DNA from: Ochotona curzoniae
Taxonomy: Eukaryota; Chordata; Mammalia; Lagomorpha; Ochotonidae
Direction of reading: 5' to 3'
Length of the DNA: 64,000 nt
Assembly: GCF_017591425.1 (NCBI RefSeq)
Contig: NW_024466307.1
Span: 8,975,001 to 9,039,000 of the forward strand
The notes beneath the pieces were generated by a model, which worked only from the letters and a program-made list of their open reading frames with translations, did not search any database and was not told the DNA's origin. The position numbers were made by a program, and so were the translations under genes. Shown here piece after piece: positions 13,189-23,655 of the stretch (within the stretch, counting starts at the first letter, position 1; each line of letters begins with the position of its first letter).

Positions 13189-13690
13189 TGTTCTGTATTT
13201 AAAAAGAAAAGGATATATTCGTCACCAGCAAGTCCATGGCAAGACGCTCAGCCTCACTGGTTGTGCATGATGACACATCACCTCATGCCTAATAGAGTAA
13301 CTTTAATTAATAAAACAGATTTTGATGAGGATATATCGAACCAGAACCCTGCTATATTACTAATCAACATGTACAACAGTATAGTCAGCATGAATAATCA
13401 CAGGATTACATTACGACCCAGAAATTCTGCTCTGAGGTGTATACTAAAGAGAAATTAAAACACATACTCAGAAGCTTGAACACAAATGTTTGTAGTATTA
13501 GCATTCATAATCACAATAAAGTAGGAATGAACCAAAGGCCCATCAGTGAATAAACAGATTATGACATGCAGGTGTATTCATCAAAACACAAGGCTAAGCA
13601 AAAGAAAGCAGACAAGAGGTCACATATTACACTACAGTAAGGCTGTAACAGGCAAGCCAAGAGTGGAAAAAAGCAGATCCGTGGTAAACG

Positions 13691-14056
13691 GATCGTAAAA
13701 ACATCTTCAAAACAGTGAAAATTCTGAAATAGAATCAGTCTAAACACTACTTTCCCTAATAACTGCTGTTAAGAACCGATGTGGTTTCCTTTGATCCATT
13801 GAGACATCATGCGTTGTGCAACATGACCATCGCACTTACGTGAGTTTAAGCCACAATCTCCATAGAACTTTATTTTATTTTAGTCTCTTCCCTGGTGTTC
13901 AGTTTTTATCTTTTCACATTAAGAAATGAAAACTAGAACTAGATGTTCAAATCTAACATTAAATTACAATTCCTTTCTTTCAAGTAAAGAAAATAAAACC
14001 AAGAGTCAAAAGAACATTTTCCAAAGGTGTTCCACAGCTTTAAAAGCAGGAAAAGG
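13691..14056. other. AT-rich intergenic DNA, nothing recognised
   Basis: No element or gene recognised between the L1 end and the next SINE. Confidence 0.4.
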
Positions 14057-14165
14057 AGGCCAGTGCTTGTAGCATTAGCTGCCTTTTGCAGCACCAGAAT
14101 TCCAGTGTGAGCCCCAGGTGCTCCACTTCAGATTCAGCAGCCTGCTAATGTGCCTGGGAAAGCTC
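14057..14165 (+). mobile_element. C-SINE fragment, 3'-truncated
   Basis: Only the head half remains: 'GGCCAGTGCTTGTAGCATTAG' to 'CTGCTAATGTGCCTGGGAAAG'. Confidence 0.75.
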
Positions 14166-15380
14166 TCCTATTTCGTATTCCTCTGAGACTGAAAATGCTT
14201 GAAAATACATTAAAAGGACAGTTACATCCATGCCAGCAAAAGACATACTCCGTGTAGTTGTGTAGCTACAGAGGTGACTCCGTGTTTGCTTTATTTTAAC
14301 CTCCTTGTTACTGTGAACACATCAGAATTTGCATTAGATGATGCCCACTTTCGACAAGGCAGCTTACACCAGAAAACACACACACACAACTCCATGAGGA
14401 GAAACCCTGTGACTCTGAAATACTCTGCTCAAATGAAGAGACTTTTGAAATGGACACCTTGCTTTAGTTTTTAGAAAATATTCACTCGAGGCCTTATTTT
14501 AAAGACGTTAATTCTTCCACATTCTTCAATGATTAGCAGTAGCCTTGTCATTCCTGTAGGCTACGACAGGGGAAAAAAACTCCCAAGTCCAGCTTTCTGA
14601 AGTTTGTATACTTAATGTAAGGTGAGGGACGTGCATGGAGAGTGTGGAAGCAGGAGATGATGTGGATATTCAAGCAGACACACGGCTGTGTGAGTTTAAG
14701 TTGCCATGTGAAAGGCAAGCCTTCCCACGCCCCTCGCCACCACAGCTGTGATGAAAACTCTACCTGCCTCACACCAAAGGTAAGACTGTCTGACCCAGCT
14801 GTCAATCTTTCAACTAGCTGGTTTAGAGGTTCTGAGAACAAATATGCTCCTGTTCTGAACACCAGAGTGGACTGTGCTTAATTCAATTAGATGGACAATT
14901 GAGTTTGCTCCTAATTTGACCTCGCTGTGGAATGGTGACCTAGAATTGCTGCCTTGTTAAACATTGCTTTTGTTTATAAAAACCTTGTTTTTATTTACTC
15001 TACGTATAGATTCGTATTTAAATGCTTATATTGTGCTCAGAGTGCACTCAACACATGCATAAATCCAGGTCAAAGTTGCTTGACAGAGATGACAAAAGGA
15101 ATGTGTGAGATAATGATGACAACTGTCAAACCATGAAATATCAAGAAAAGTCAAAGTTAAGATTGTCCTGAACTTTCTTGCATTTCTCAGGTTTTCATTA
15201 AATGTCAAAAGATGCCTACGCTGTATGAACTCACTTGGTTTGAAAACAATGATCAGTGAGAAAACATCTCACTTCCCAATTTGCTAACGAATGAACAGCC
15301 TTAGATCATATTTTTGCATCAGACTCCTTTTTAAAATAAAAGTACTAGTATGTTTCAAAGTCCCTGACAGAGTAAATTCT
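14166..15380. other. Intergenic DNA, nothing recognised
   Basis: Unique-looking sequence with a short CA run near 14380. No gene supported. Confidence 0.4.
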
Positions 15381-15678
15381 GGCCCCAGCACTGTAGCCTA
15401 GCAGCTAAAGTCCTCACCTTGCATGCATCGGGATCCCATATGGCTGCCAGTTCGTGTCCTGAAGCCCCCTTCCCACCCAGCTCCCTGCTTGTGGCCTGGG
15501 AAGGGAGTTGAGGACGGCCCAAAGCCTTGGGACATGACACCCATAGAAGAGACCTGGGCAAAGCTCCTGGTGCCTGGCTTTGGATCGGCTCATCTCCAGC
15601 AACTGTGACCAGTTGGGGAGTGAAGCACATCTCTGTAAAATAAGCCTTGCAAATAAAAATAAATAAATCTTTCAAGAA
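15381..15678 (+). mobile_element. Young pika C-SINE with CT-rich segment deleted
   Basis: 'GTAGCCTAGCAGCTAAAGTCC' and 'CATCGGGATCCCATATGG', through the GGGGAGTGAAGC block, then almost directly into AATAAAAATAAATAAATC. The usual CT-rich part is largely missing. Confidence 0.92.
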
Positions 15679-15849
15679 ACATTCTTATCTCTACTCAAAG
15701 TTCCAAGTAACTTATTTCCCCCAAATTACAAAAGAGAATTTGGGGAGGAGGGGAATCTGTTCAACAGATCTAAATATTTAATTTCCACATGTATATTTCA
15801 ATATTGCCTGTGTATAAATTGAACAAAAATGTACACAGAAAAATATCAA

Positions 15850-16033
15850 AACCTTGGGACCCCACACCCATATAGGAGACCCAGGGGCGGCTTTTGGCTC
15901 CTTCTGGCTTCAGGTCGGCTCAGCTCCAGCCATTGTGGCTACTCAGGGAATAAATCAGTAGATGGAAGACTTTTCTGTCTCTTCTTCTCTCTATAAATTC
16001 ACATTTCCAATAAAAACAAATAAATCTTTTAAG
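15850..16033 (+). mobile_element. Young pika C-SINE, 5'-truncated
   Basis: Begins at 'AACCTTGGGACCCCACACCC' and runs to the tail 'CCAATAAAAACAAATAAATC'. Confidence 0.9.
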
Positions 16034-16734
16034 AAGATAAGAAAAAGAAAGCCAGAGAACGTATCTCAATATACAGCTATGTATCTAAGAAATATGCCAC
16101 GCTTTTCTTTTTCTTGTATCATCCATAATCACCACACAGCATATCCCTACCAAAAATGACACCCAGTGAAGATTTGAGCACTCTCCTAAAAAAGATCAGA
16201 AATCAATAATCATGTAACCAATAAGTTGGCAGCTAAAGCTTCATACTTAATGTGATCAAATATTAGAACAAATACAATGATCTTGTTCTTGATACAAATA
16301 ATTTCACAAAAATGAATCAATGTGAATGTGTTTTCCCTCAGAAGGGATTATCTCTCCCTAGGCCTGTGGAGCAGCCTTCTACGCCGAGAAGTAGGCAGTA
16401 CACGCCACGCACTCACGTAGCACGTGCTCCCAGGAGGAAAACAAGGATACAAAAATGGTACGATGCTAAAGAACTTAGGATTTCTGAAAGAAATTAGTAT
16501 ACATAGACCTCAAGTCTTTTTTTTTTTTTTACCATATTAAACCCTTGTATAATCTTCTACTGACAAGTAGTTGCCTTTTTTGGAATATTTCCAACCTACC
16601 TAGCCGCAATCACTCCTATTAATGCTGGTAAAGAACATAATAATACATAACTTATATTTGTGCTATTTAAAAATGTCATTTCTCATTCTAAACAAGGTTT
16701 TTAGGTAATACTTTTCACTTACACCCCTCAGGCC
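16034..16734. other. Intergenic DNA, nothing recognised
   Basis: AT-rich; a T12 run at 16518-16529. No gene or repeat family seen. Confidence 0.4.
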
Positions 16735-16885
16735 ATCTTCACATGAATTCTCGTTTAAGCTCCATGGTGACACTGTGAGTTGTACTCTGATTCGACTCCA
16801 GATGAGGACGCAAAGGACAAGTGCATCCGGTGAGCTGTCAGACGTGCAAAGCTCCTGAGCAGAAAAGGCAAACCGCGCCCACATG
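16735..16885 (-). mobile_element. MIR fragment (probable), reverse
   Basis: 'TCGTTTAAGCTCCATGGTGAC' followed by 'CCAGATGAGGACGCAAAGGAC' and 'GGTGAGCTGTCAGACGTG' follows the reversed MIR order (CTCATTTAATCCTCA..., ACAGATGAGGAAACTGAGG, AAGCTGCACAGC). Diverged. Confidence 0.55.
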
Positions 16886-18364
16886 TTCTCAGTCTACATC
16901 TTCTCACTGTGTCCGCAATGACCCGGAAATGGGAGATACACAACATACACCGCAGGAATATTAAGTAGTAGAGGCTCACAGAACATCTCTCTCTGGAGTT
17001 GAAAAACTCAGAAAAAAAAACAAAAACAGTTTTTTCATATCACCAAAAATAGACCCTGCTGTTTTATGTAGAATTATTGTATTTCTTCCACCGGACAATG
17101 CAATAATCAACAATAGCTTCGCCGGAATGAGACATGCCTGCCAGCCTAGAAGACAAGCTTTGGAGCAGATTTAGTCCGTTTCACAGTTAACGCAAATCAC
17201 TTTGTAGAAGAATGCGATGGGGATGTTTTCCCGAGTCTCTCACTGATAGAATGCAGTCTTTTCAACTAATCACCAGTTAATGCTGTCATATACATACAGA
17301 CACACATATCTGCTTACATAGCATACACTGACTCTTTTCTAAAAATTCATTTAAAATCGTGGATGGTGTTCTGAAATGGAGTTCTTGCTTGGGCTTCATG
17401 CGTTCTTGCTAACTCCATCAAGCACTGTACAGCTGTTTTTCTATGCTTGTGCTGGCACTGCAGCGTGGAGCCCGGGGAATACAAAATCTGATTTCAGAGA
17501 AACTGGAGTTTAGTTCAAAGAAAAGAGCAACTCTCTCCAGCTGATAAGAAAACCACTGCCAAGTATGAAACACACTGGTGATACCTCCTGCTGGTCCCCT
17601 CGAATCCTAATCAGAACCTTCTCTTTTTCACTGATTTGATTCCTTACTGCCATTTTCACATTTTCTCCTGTGATGACCTCATTTTGGTTCGACTATTCTT
17701 TTGTTGCAGGTTTCAAAACACAATTCTAATTAAGGAAAGGTTAGTAACAGCTAAGACAAAACAATTGTGCGATTGCTGAGTATCTGGGAGGAGCTCATTA
17801 GAAAGGGGAATAAATTTGAAAAGCATAAAGTAGGTATTGTTGCAGACTTTGGAGGTGACTAGGTAGTCAGGACCAGGTGGCGGATTTCTCACAATACGTT
17901 AGTGTTGGGAAACTTCAGTGTTACAAGTACCAAGCTTGTTTCTATCCTTCTTTTCAGGAAGGATAAATGAACAAATTGGTCACCAAGGCTTTTATTCTAT
18001 ATTGGTTATTCAACTTAAAAATAAATAATGAGTCTGTTTATTGGTGATCTGTTACAAATATCTTTGTAGCTGACAAACTTGAGTAAGTTTCAACTAGGGA
18101 GATAAACAAACATTCATTATCTTGGATTTTTCAAGTTATTATTCAATGGACTTCCACAATATAAAATGCTCTTTGAAGTTTGGGCTCGTGAGAATGGAAG
18201 TTTGGCAACATTTTTGTTTCAGGTCAATATTAGTAGTGTGACCCAGACCTGGTAGCGGGCAGCCTGGAGGCTGTGCGGAAACCAGAGGGACAGCACCAAG
18301 CAGCTCCTGCCCAGTGTTCTTACAAGAACACCACAATCCAGACTTTAGGGAATCTTACTGTTTC
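16886..18364. other. Repeat-free intergenic block
   Basis: About 1.5 kb with no transposon recognised. It includes 'AACAATAGCTTCGCCGG' and several ATTA/AATCA motifs (17,100-17,800). Possible regulatory DNA; no exon evident. Confidence 0.35.
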
Positions 18365-18509
18365 AAATCACATTCACATAAATTACCTCATTTAGCCTTC
18401 CCAGGAATCCTCTACGATGGATAAGGCCTACATTTTACATGAGACTCAAAGAGGCTAAGGATTTTTTTCCCTAGATATCGTAAATTTCAGAAATGGAATG
18501 TGAACCCAG
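18365..18509 (-). mobile_element. MIR fragment, reverse
   Basis: 'AATTACCTCATTTAGCCTTCC', then 'TACATTTTACATGAGACTCAA', then 'GGAATGTGAACCCAGATT' matches the reversed MIR consensus layout. Confidence 0.8.
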
Positions 18510-18799
18510 ATTATTATTATTATTATTATCTTTTGAAAGACAAGGCCAGAGCAGGAGTTCCCATACACTGGTTTCCTTCCAAATTCTCTAGCCCCTGGAT
18601 GAGGCCAAATTTGGAAGTCAGGAATTCAGTCCAGCTCTGCTACGAGAGCAGTAGGAACCCAGTTCCTTCAGTCGTCATTGCTGCCTCTCAGGACATACAG
18701 GAGCAGAAAGCTGACGTCAGGAACCAGGGCCTCGTGCTGACCTCCAGCATTCCCACGCAGGGGACACAGGCATCTTAACCACTAGGCCAATACCCACCA
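18510..18799 (-). mobile_element. Older C-SINE, reverse, with (TTA)n at tail
   Basis: A (TTA)n run at 18510-18529, which may be an expanded A-tail, is followed by 'CTTTTGAAAGACAAGGCCAG' and the reversed body, ending 'TCTTAACCACTAGGCCAA'. It directly abuts the MIR. Confidence 0.8.
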
Positions 18800-18839
18800 A
18801 AGGACTCTGTTTCCTAAACAGAATGTAAATGTACTTGTT

Positions 18840-19088
18840 TTATTTTACTTAAAAGAGCTACAGTGAGAAAGAGCTCAAACTCCCTTTCACGGTTCACGCT
18901 CAAATGCCAACCTCTCTTATGCGCATGGCAGGGACCAGAGCAAACGAGCCATCAACCTGCCGCCTTCCAGGACGTGCAGCAGCAAGAAGCTGGACCATAA
19001 GCGGGGGCAGGACTAGCTCCCAAGCACTCTAAACGCGACACGGGTGTCCTGTGTGGCATCTTAACCTGCTATGCCATCATGCCCAGCC
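18840..19088 (-). mobile_element. Older C-SINE, reverse, shortened
   Basis: 'TTAAAAGAGCTACAGTGAGAAAG' to 'ATCTTAACCTGCTATGCCATC'. Second reverse copy in tandem with the one before. Confidence 0.75.
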
Positions 19089-19154
19089 TACCACAGAATC
19101 TTAATAACCAGGCAGTGCATCATCTTCATGTGTACTCAGTTTACATTTTAAATG

Positions 19155-19440
19155 GAGATGATACCGTGACACCACAGGTTAAGCTGCCTCCTGGGATGCT
19201 GGCATCGTAGGTGGGCACCAATTCAAATCCCAGCTGCTCTTCTTCCAATCCATCTGCCTACTGATTTAGGAAAGCAGCAGATGATGGCCCAAGAACATGG
19301 GACCCTGCCATCTCTGCAGGAGACTTGGATGAAGCACCTGCCTTCAGTCGGGCTTAGCTCCTCCCAACTGTAGTAGCCATTTCAGGAGCAAAGGAGTTTC
19401 TGTAACTGAGCTTCAAATAATATTTTATAAAAATAAACAA
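19155..19440 (+). mobile_element. Older C-SINE
   Basis: 'CAGGTTAAGCTGCCTCCTGG', 'GATGGCCCAAGAACATGGGACC' and the tail 'ATAAAAATAAACAAAATA'. Confidence 0.85.
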
Positions 19441-19546
19441 AATATCTATGGGTTATACTTATTTTATTATCCATTTTATATATATGGCAAAATTAAGTGA
19501 TAAACATTTTCAAAATACCTTGAGCAGTTTATAAAAATGGAATCCT

Positions 19547-19850
19547 GGGCTGGAGCTGTGACACAGTGGGTAAAGCCACTGCCTGCAGTGCTGGCATCTC
19601 ATGTGAGTACCAGTTTCAAGTCCCGGCTACTCCATTCCTGATCCAGCTCTCTGTTGATGCAGCTGGGAAAGCAGCAGAGGATAAGTCAAGCACTTACGCC
19701 TGCTCCCAGGTGGCTTCAGTCTTCAAACTGGTCCAGCTCCAGCCACTGTGGCCATTTGGGGAGTAAACCAGTGGATGGAAGTCCTGTCTCCTCCCTGCCT
19801 CTACAACTCTGCCCTTCAAATAAAGAGATCACTATTTAAAAAAAAAAGAA
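19547..19850 (+). mobile_element. Older C-SINE, well preserved
   Basis: 'GGGCTGGAGCTGTGACACAG', 'GGTAAAGCCACTGCCTGCAG', 'CATTTGGGGAGTAAACCAG', then the tail 'CAAATAAAGAGATCACTA' and poly-A. Closest here to the rabbit-like ancestral C form. Confidence 0.9.
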
Positions 19851-21015
19851 AAAGTAATCAGACATACCCAACTACAGGGTGGTAGCAGAAAAGACACTAG
19901 CCTGGGTTTAAAGGAGAATGATGTCAAAATTGAACACATCGTGTCACACCAGTCCAGCACGCTAAGATGTGAGCTCTGAGGGATGATCCTGGCCTAGGCT
20001 CACACAGAAATCTATTAACGTCTATATAAAACAGATTCATACAGTCTACCAGACTATTTGGGTCTTTCAAACTACACAACAACCTTCAAGCATCACTATG
20101 TTAAGTGACTTCTTTCTCAGTAATTAGGATTGAAATCCAGCCCGTAAGAAAAATTTGTGGTCAAAATCCCTAACTACAATGGCATGTGTAACACCTGCCT
20201 GCTTTCTCACCGCCAGTTGTCCGTGTTAACTACTTGGCCTGTATTTCACATGGCATTAAAAAAAAAAACCTGTCTTTTAAACATTAAAACACATCAGCCC
20301 AGCACACATGAAGGAACTGAGCTGAAAGGAACCACAAAATTAAATCTCATGCTCATTCCAGGGCAGAATTTCCCTGACTGTAAAATTTTCTCTATTTTTT
20401 TTTTGGCCAAATCTGCTTATTTGTATTTAAGCAGACATAACTCCATCCTATAAATGATTAAAATACAAAGTATGAAGATAAATACCCACACTAATATTAG
20501 CACATGTGGAAGTGAAGACACACGTGGGCACCTGCACACACTGCTGCACACATTGCTAATAGATCATCAGTGTACACAGAACTCCCATTAAAGAACGAGA
20601 ACAGATACGCAGATATGTTTTAAGCTCCCAAAGGAAGGGCTTTGAAAACAATGCCTTCATCTAGACAGCCATGGTAGAGCCCCATATTTCTTGATAGTGT
20701 CAGTAATTCTTAATGCATAACATAAAGGAAAATATCTACCTTGACCCCAAGAAATGCATGATCTTTCATAAGAAAGGATGCTATAACAACTGCTACTACA
20801 TATTGTGCTCAACGCAACACTCAAAATACAATACACTGTTGGAAAAATTAGACAAAATAACATTTAAGAAATCTAAACTAAGTATTTCCAGAATATTGCT
20901 CATCTATGATGACTCATCATATATTGGCATTTCTCCTAACAGAAGTTGTTTTAAAATTCTTTCTTTTTATGGAGAGCCAATGTGAACATTTCTGTATTTA
21001 AAATTTCAATGTTAT
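19851..21015. other. AT-rich intergenic DNA, nothing recognised
   Basis: No repeat family or gene recognised. Confidence 0.4.
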
Positions 21016-21358
21016 GAATCATGGGATTTTTTTTAAAGGTTTATTTATGTATTTCAAAAAGTCACAGAGACAGAAAGAGAGACTGATATATCCACTGGTT
21101 CATTCCCAGATAGCCAAAGCAGCAGCAGTGGGCCAGGATGTAGCCCAAAGCTAGAAGCTTCCTCTGAGTCTCACTCTGGGGTAGCAAGGACCCACATATC
21201 TGGGCTTTCTTCTGTTCCTTTCCTTAGGTCATTAGCAGCAAGCAGGATCAGAAATGCAGCAGCCAAGACACAAAGCAATGCCCATAAGGGATGATAGCAT
21301 TGCAGGTATAGGCTTTACCCACTATGTCACAACCCAGCCCCAAGAATCACAGGATTTT
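21016..21358 (-). mobile_element. Older C-SINE, reverse, with target-site duplication
   Basis: The element spans 21031-21343. Flanking repeats are GAATCATGGGATTTT (21016-21030) and GAATCACAGGATTTT (21344-21358), 13 of 15 identical. Confidence 0.93.
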
Positions 21359-21962
21359 ACAGATAAACCCATATTCATTATTATTTATAGCAATATGTAG
21401 ATTCTGTTAAACCCCATACAAGTTGCATAAATAAAAAGAAAAATATGGTCTACTTGTTTAAAAACGGAATCATGTTTATGTGTATCATTACAATGTCTTC
21501 CATATGCTCAAAAATAATGGTTACTTTAAACTTTAGGCTTTAATATTCAAGCTCAGTTACTTCTGCATTTTTTTTAAACTTGGAAATAGATACGTTTTGG
21601 TTACTCTCCACAGTTCTGTTAATGACACTCCCAAATTCTGTTCTTTCTGAAGAATGCCAATTCCATTTGGAAAAGCTGGCAAATCTCATCTTCACATATG
21701 AACAGCATTCAATTATCGGAAGGAAAGTTCTCAGAAAAGTAGACTAGACATTGTTATCGTCCAAAGATCAAACACAAAAATTTTATATTAATTTTATTGT
21801 ATCAATAGACTCATTCATTTGATAAGAAAAAGAAATAAATGGGTTTTTCTGAATAATGACTGTTAATCTAGTTAAAAACAACTTAATCTAGGATCAGAGT
21901 CTCATCCTAGAAACCCCAAGAAAATCCTTTTCTACATAAAGTGTTATTTCTTTATTTCCACT
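21359..21962. other. AT-rich intergenic DNA, nothing recognised
   Basis: No feature supported. Confidence 0.4.
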
Positions 21963-22160
21963 TTTATTTAAAAGCCAGAGGGACAGAGAGAGAAAGAGAG
22001 ACAGACACACACAGAGAGAGAGATCTTCCATCAGCCAGTTCACTCCCCAGATGTCCACAACAGCCAACCTTGGGCCAAGTAGAAACCAGGAGCCACGCAC
22101 TTCATCCCAATTGGCTGGCAGAGTTTAAGCCCTCAAGTCATGATTTGGACCAGACTGTGA
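21963..22160 (-). mobile_element. C-SINE, reverse, 5'-truncated
   Basis: 'TTATTTAAAAGCCAGAGGGAC', the GA-rich segment, 'GATCTTCCATCAGCCAGTTC', then 'AACCAGGAGCCACGCACTTC'. The head half is missing or diverged. Confidence 0.8.
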
Positions 22161-22816
22161 ATAAATACATCTGTACCAGATGTGAAGAAAACTACAAAGA
22201 ATCCAAGTAAATTCCCATTTTTTCATCAAAAACAAAGCAAATTTCTTCAATGAGGGGAAAAAAAGGCAATTACGGTCACAGCTGAAACACCAGAATAACA
22301 CTGCACTCCCTCAATGGAAATGTAAGACTGTCGCATAGACAAAATTTAAGGAAAACAATGTGATTTTTATATTCATTTGGTCAAATTAAGAATTATTTTG
22401 GTCAAAACTATAAAGGCAAAATCAAGCAACCGAAACGTAAGTAAGCAGAGATGGTAATTCTTGTAAATCTTTCACATTTTATGTTCTCTAAACATTCAAT
22501 GAGAAAAACAAGACAATTTGCAATGTTCCAGACAATTTACAAATTTTGAAAGGGAGGAAAGACCCAATTCACTCTCTCAGAAATACAACTGTTGGTAAAT
22601 ATAAACAGTGTAATGGGATATGTATGTGTGTGTATGTATATGCATATATTTATAACAAGTATATGTAATATTCTTAGCCATGTGTGGGCTAGCCAGAATT
22701 AGTGCTGCTAAAGATTATTTATTTCTCACTTAATAAAAATGACAATCATCAACACTGCTCTCACTACTACTGGAGAGACAAGAATGAAATAAAATCCCCT
22801 GAAATCATTTATACAT
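22161..22816. other. AT-rich intergenic DNA with a short TG/TA run
   Basis: A TATGTGTG run at 22620-22650. Nothing else recognised. Confidence 0.4.
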
Positions 22817-23486
22817 GGGTAATTCCAAAAGTTTGTGGAAAATGGAATTAGAAGTATGAGTTTATTTTACTGCAAAACAAAATCTAATTTGCACATGGTT
22901 TTTTTAAGATTTATTTATTTGCAAGGCAGAGTGACAGACAGAAAAGGGAAGGATAGACAACAAAGGGCCCGGTGCAGTAGCAGGGGCAAAAGTCCTAGCC
23001 TTGCATGCACCAGGATCCCATACAGGCATTAGTTTGTGTCCTTACTGCTCCACTTCTCACCCTCTGGTTCACTCTCCAAGAGACCACAACAGCCGCAGCT
23101 GGACCAAATGCTAGCCAGGAGCCAAGAGCTCTAATGGAGTCTCTCATTTGGGTAGCAGTAACCCAAGAATCTCAGCCACCACCTGCTGTCTCCCAGGTGC
23201 CTTAGCAGGAAGCCAAATCTGAAACGCAGAATAACCAAGACTCCAGGCATTTCAACGTGGGCTAGAGGCATCCAAGTGGTGGCTTAACCTTGTGCATAAC
23301 ATCCACCCTCACATATTATAAAAAACAACTTTTACAACAAAAATCTCACTTCCAGTTCCATTTCTCCATGAGTTTTTATTTTTAAACTTACTTTCTTAAC
23401 AAAAATTGAGCAAATTTCATGTGTTTCGTGATACAGATCTAAGATCATAGTGAATTATGCTCCATGAACTTTTTGAAGTACATTCA
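22817..23486. mobile_element. Tc1/mariner-like MITE interrupted by SINE DNA
   Basis: Imperfect terminal inverted repeats: 'GTAATTCCAAAAGTTTGTGGA' (from 22819) and the complement of 'TCCATGAACTTTTTGAAGTAC' (23461-23481) match at about 16 of 21 positions. Internal 'AAAATGGAATTAGAAGTATGAG' and 'TTTATTTTACTGC' occur also in the MITE at 42,289. Without SINE DNA the element is about 260 bases. No transposase is present. Family assigned only by end structure. Confidence 0.6.
22900..23310 (-). mobile_element. Reverse C-SINE containing a plus-strand young SINE head
   Basis: Reverse C-SINE tail part (22900-22964) and body part (23061-23310) flank a plus-strand young pika head at 22965-23059, 'GGGCCCGGTGCAGTAGCAGG' to 'TGCTCCACTTCTCAC'. 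The inner piece has neither SINE 3' half nor poly-A. Confidence 0.85.
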
Positions 23487-23655
23487 TATTAAAGATATGA
23501 GGCTCATGCTAGTAATGGTACCAAATAAGGCTGATTCCAACTCACACATGCAAGAAATAAAGGCGACCAGAAGCCTCAAATATACTAGGACTTACTACTT
23601 AATTTTAGAAATAATAAATCAGTGGTTATGCATTTTTTAAAGAATTATTTATTCA

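Larger units (their letters stand above)
8400..13690 (+). mobile_element. Ancient L1 (L1M-type) remnant, broken by later insertions
   Basis: Colinear pieces of an old mammalian L1 lie in order: ORF1 and inter-ORF region (8400-9130 and 9590-10020), ORF2 endonuclease part (10200-11170), ORF2 reverse transcriptase to C-terminal part (11180-11900), then 3' sequence (12650-12857 and 13190-13690). Matches to the L1M pattern include 'CAGACATCTACA' (10648-10659), 'CATATCTGATAAGG' near 12730 and 'GACATGCAGGTGTATTCATC' near 13563. All reading frames are destroyed. Insertions inside it are listed separately. Ends are approximate and subfamily is not assigned. Confidence 0.85.

Noticed and set aside
23633..23655. 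Short TTTTTAAAGAATTATTTATT before the L1 start as a reverse SINE
   Set aside because: It is only about 20 AT-rich bases with no SINE body, so it cannot be supported as an element.
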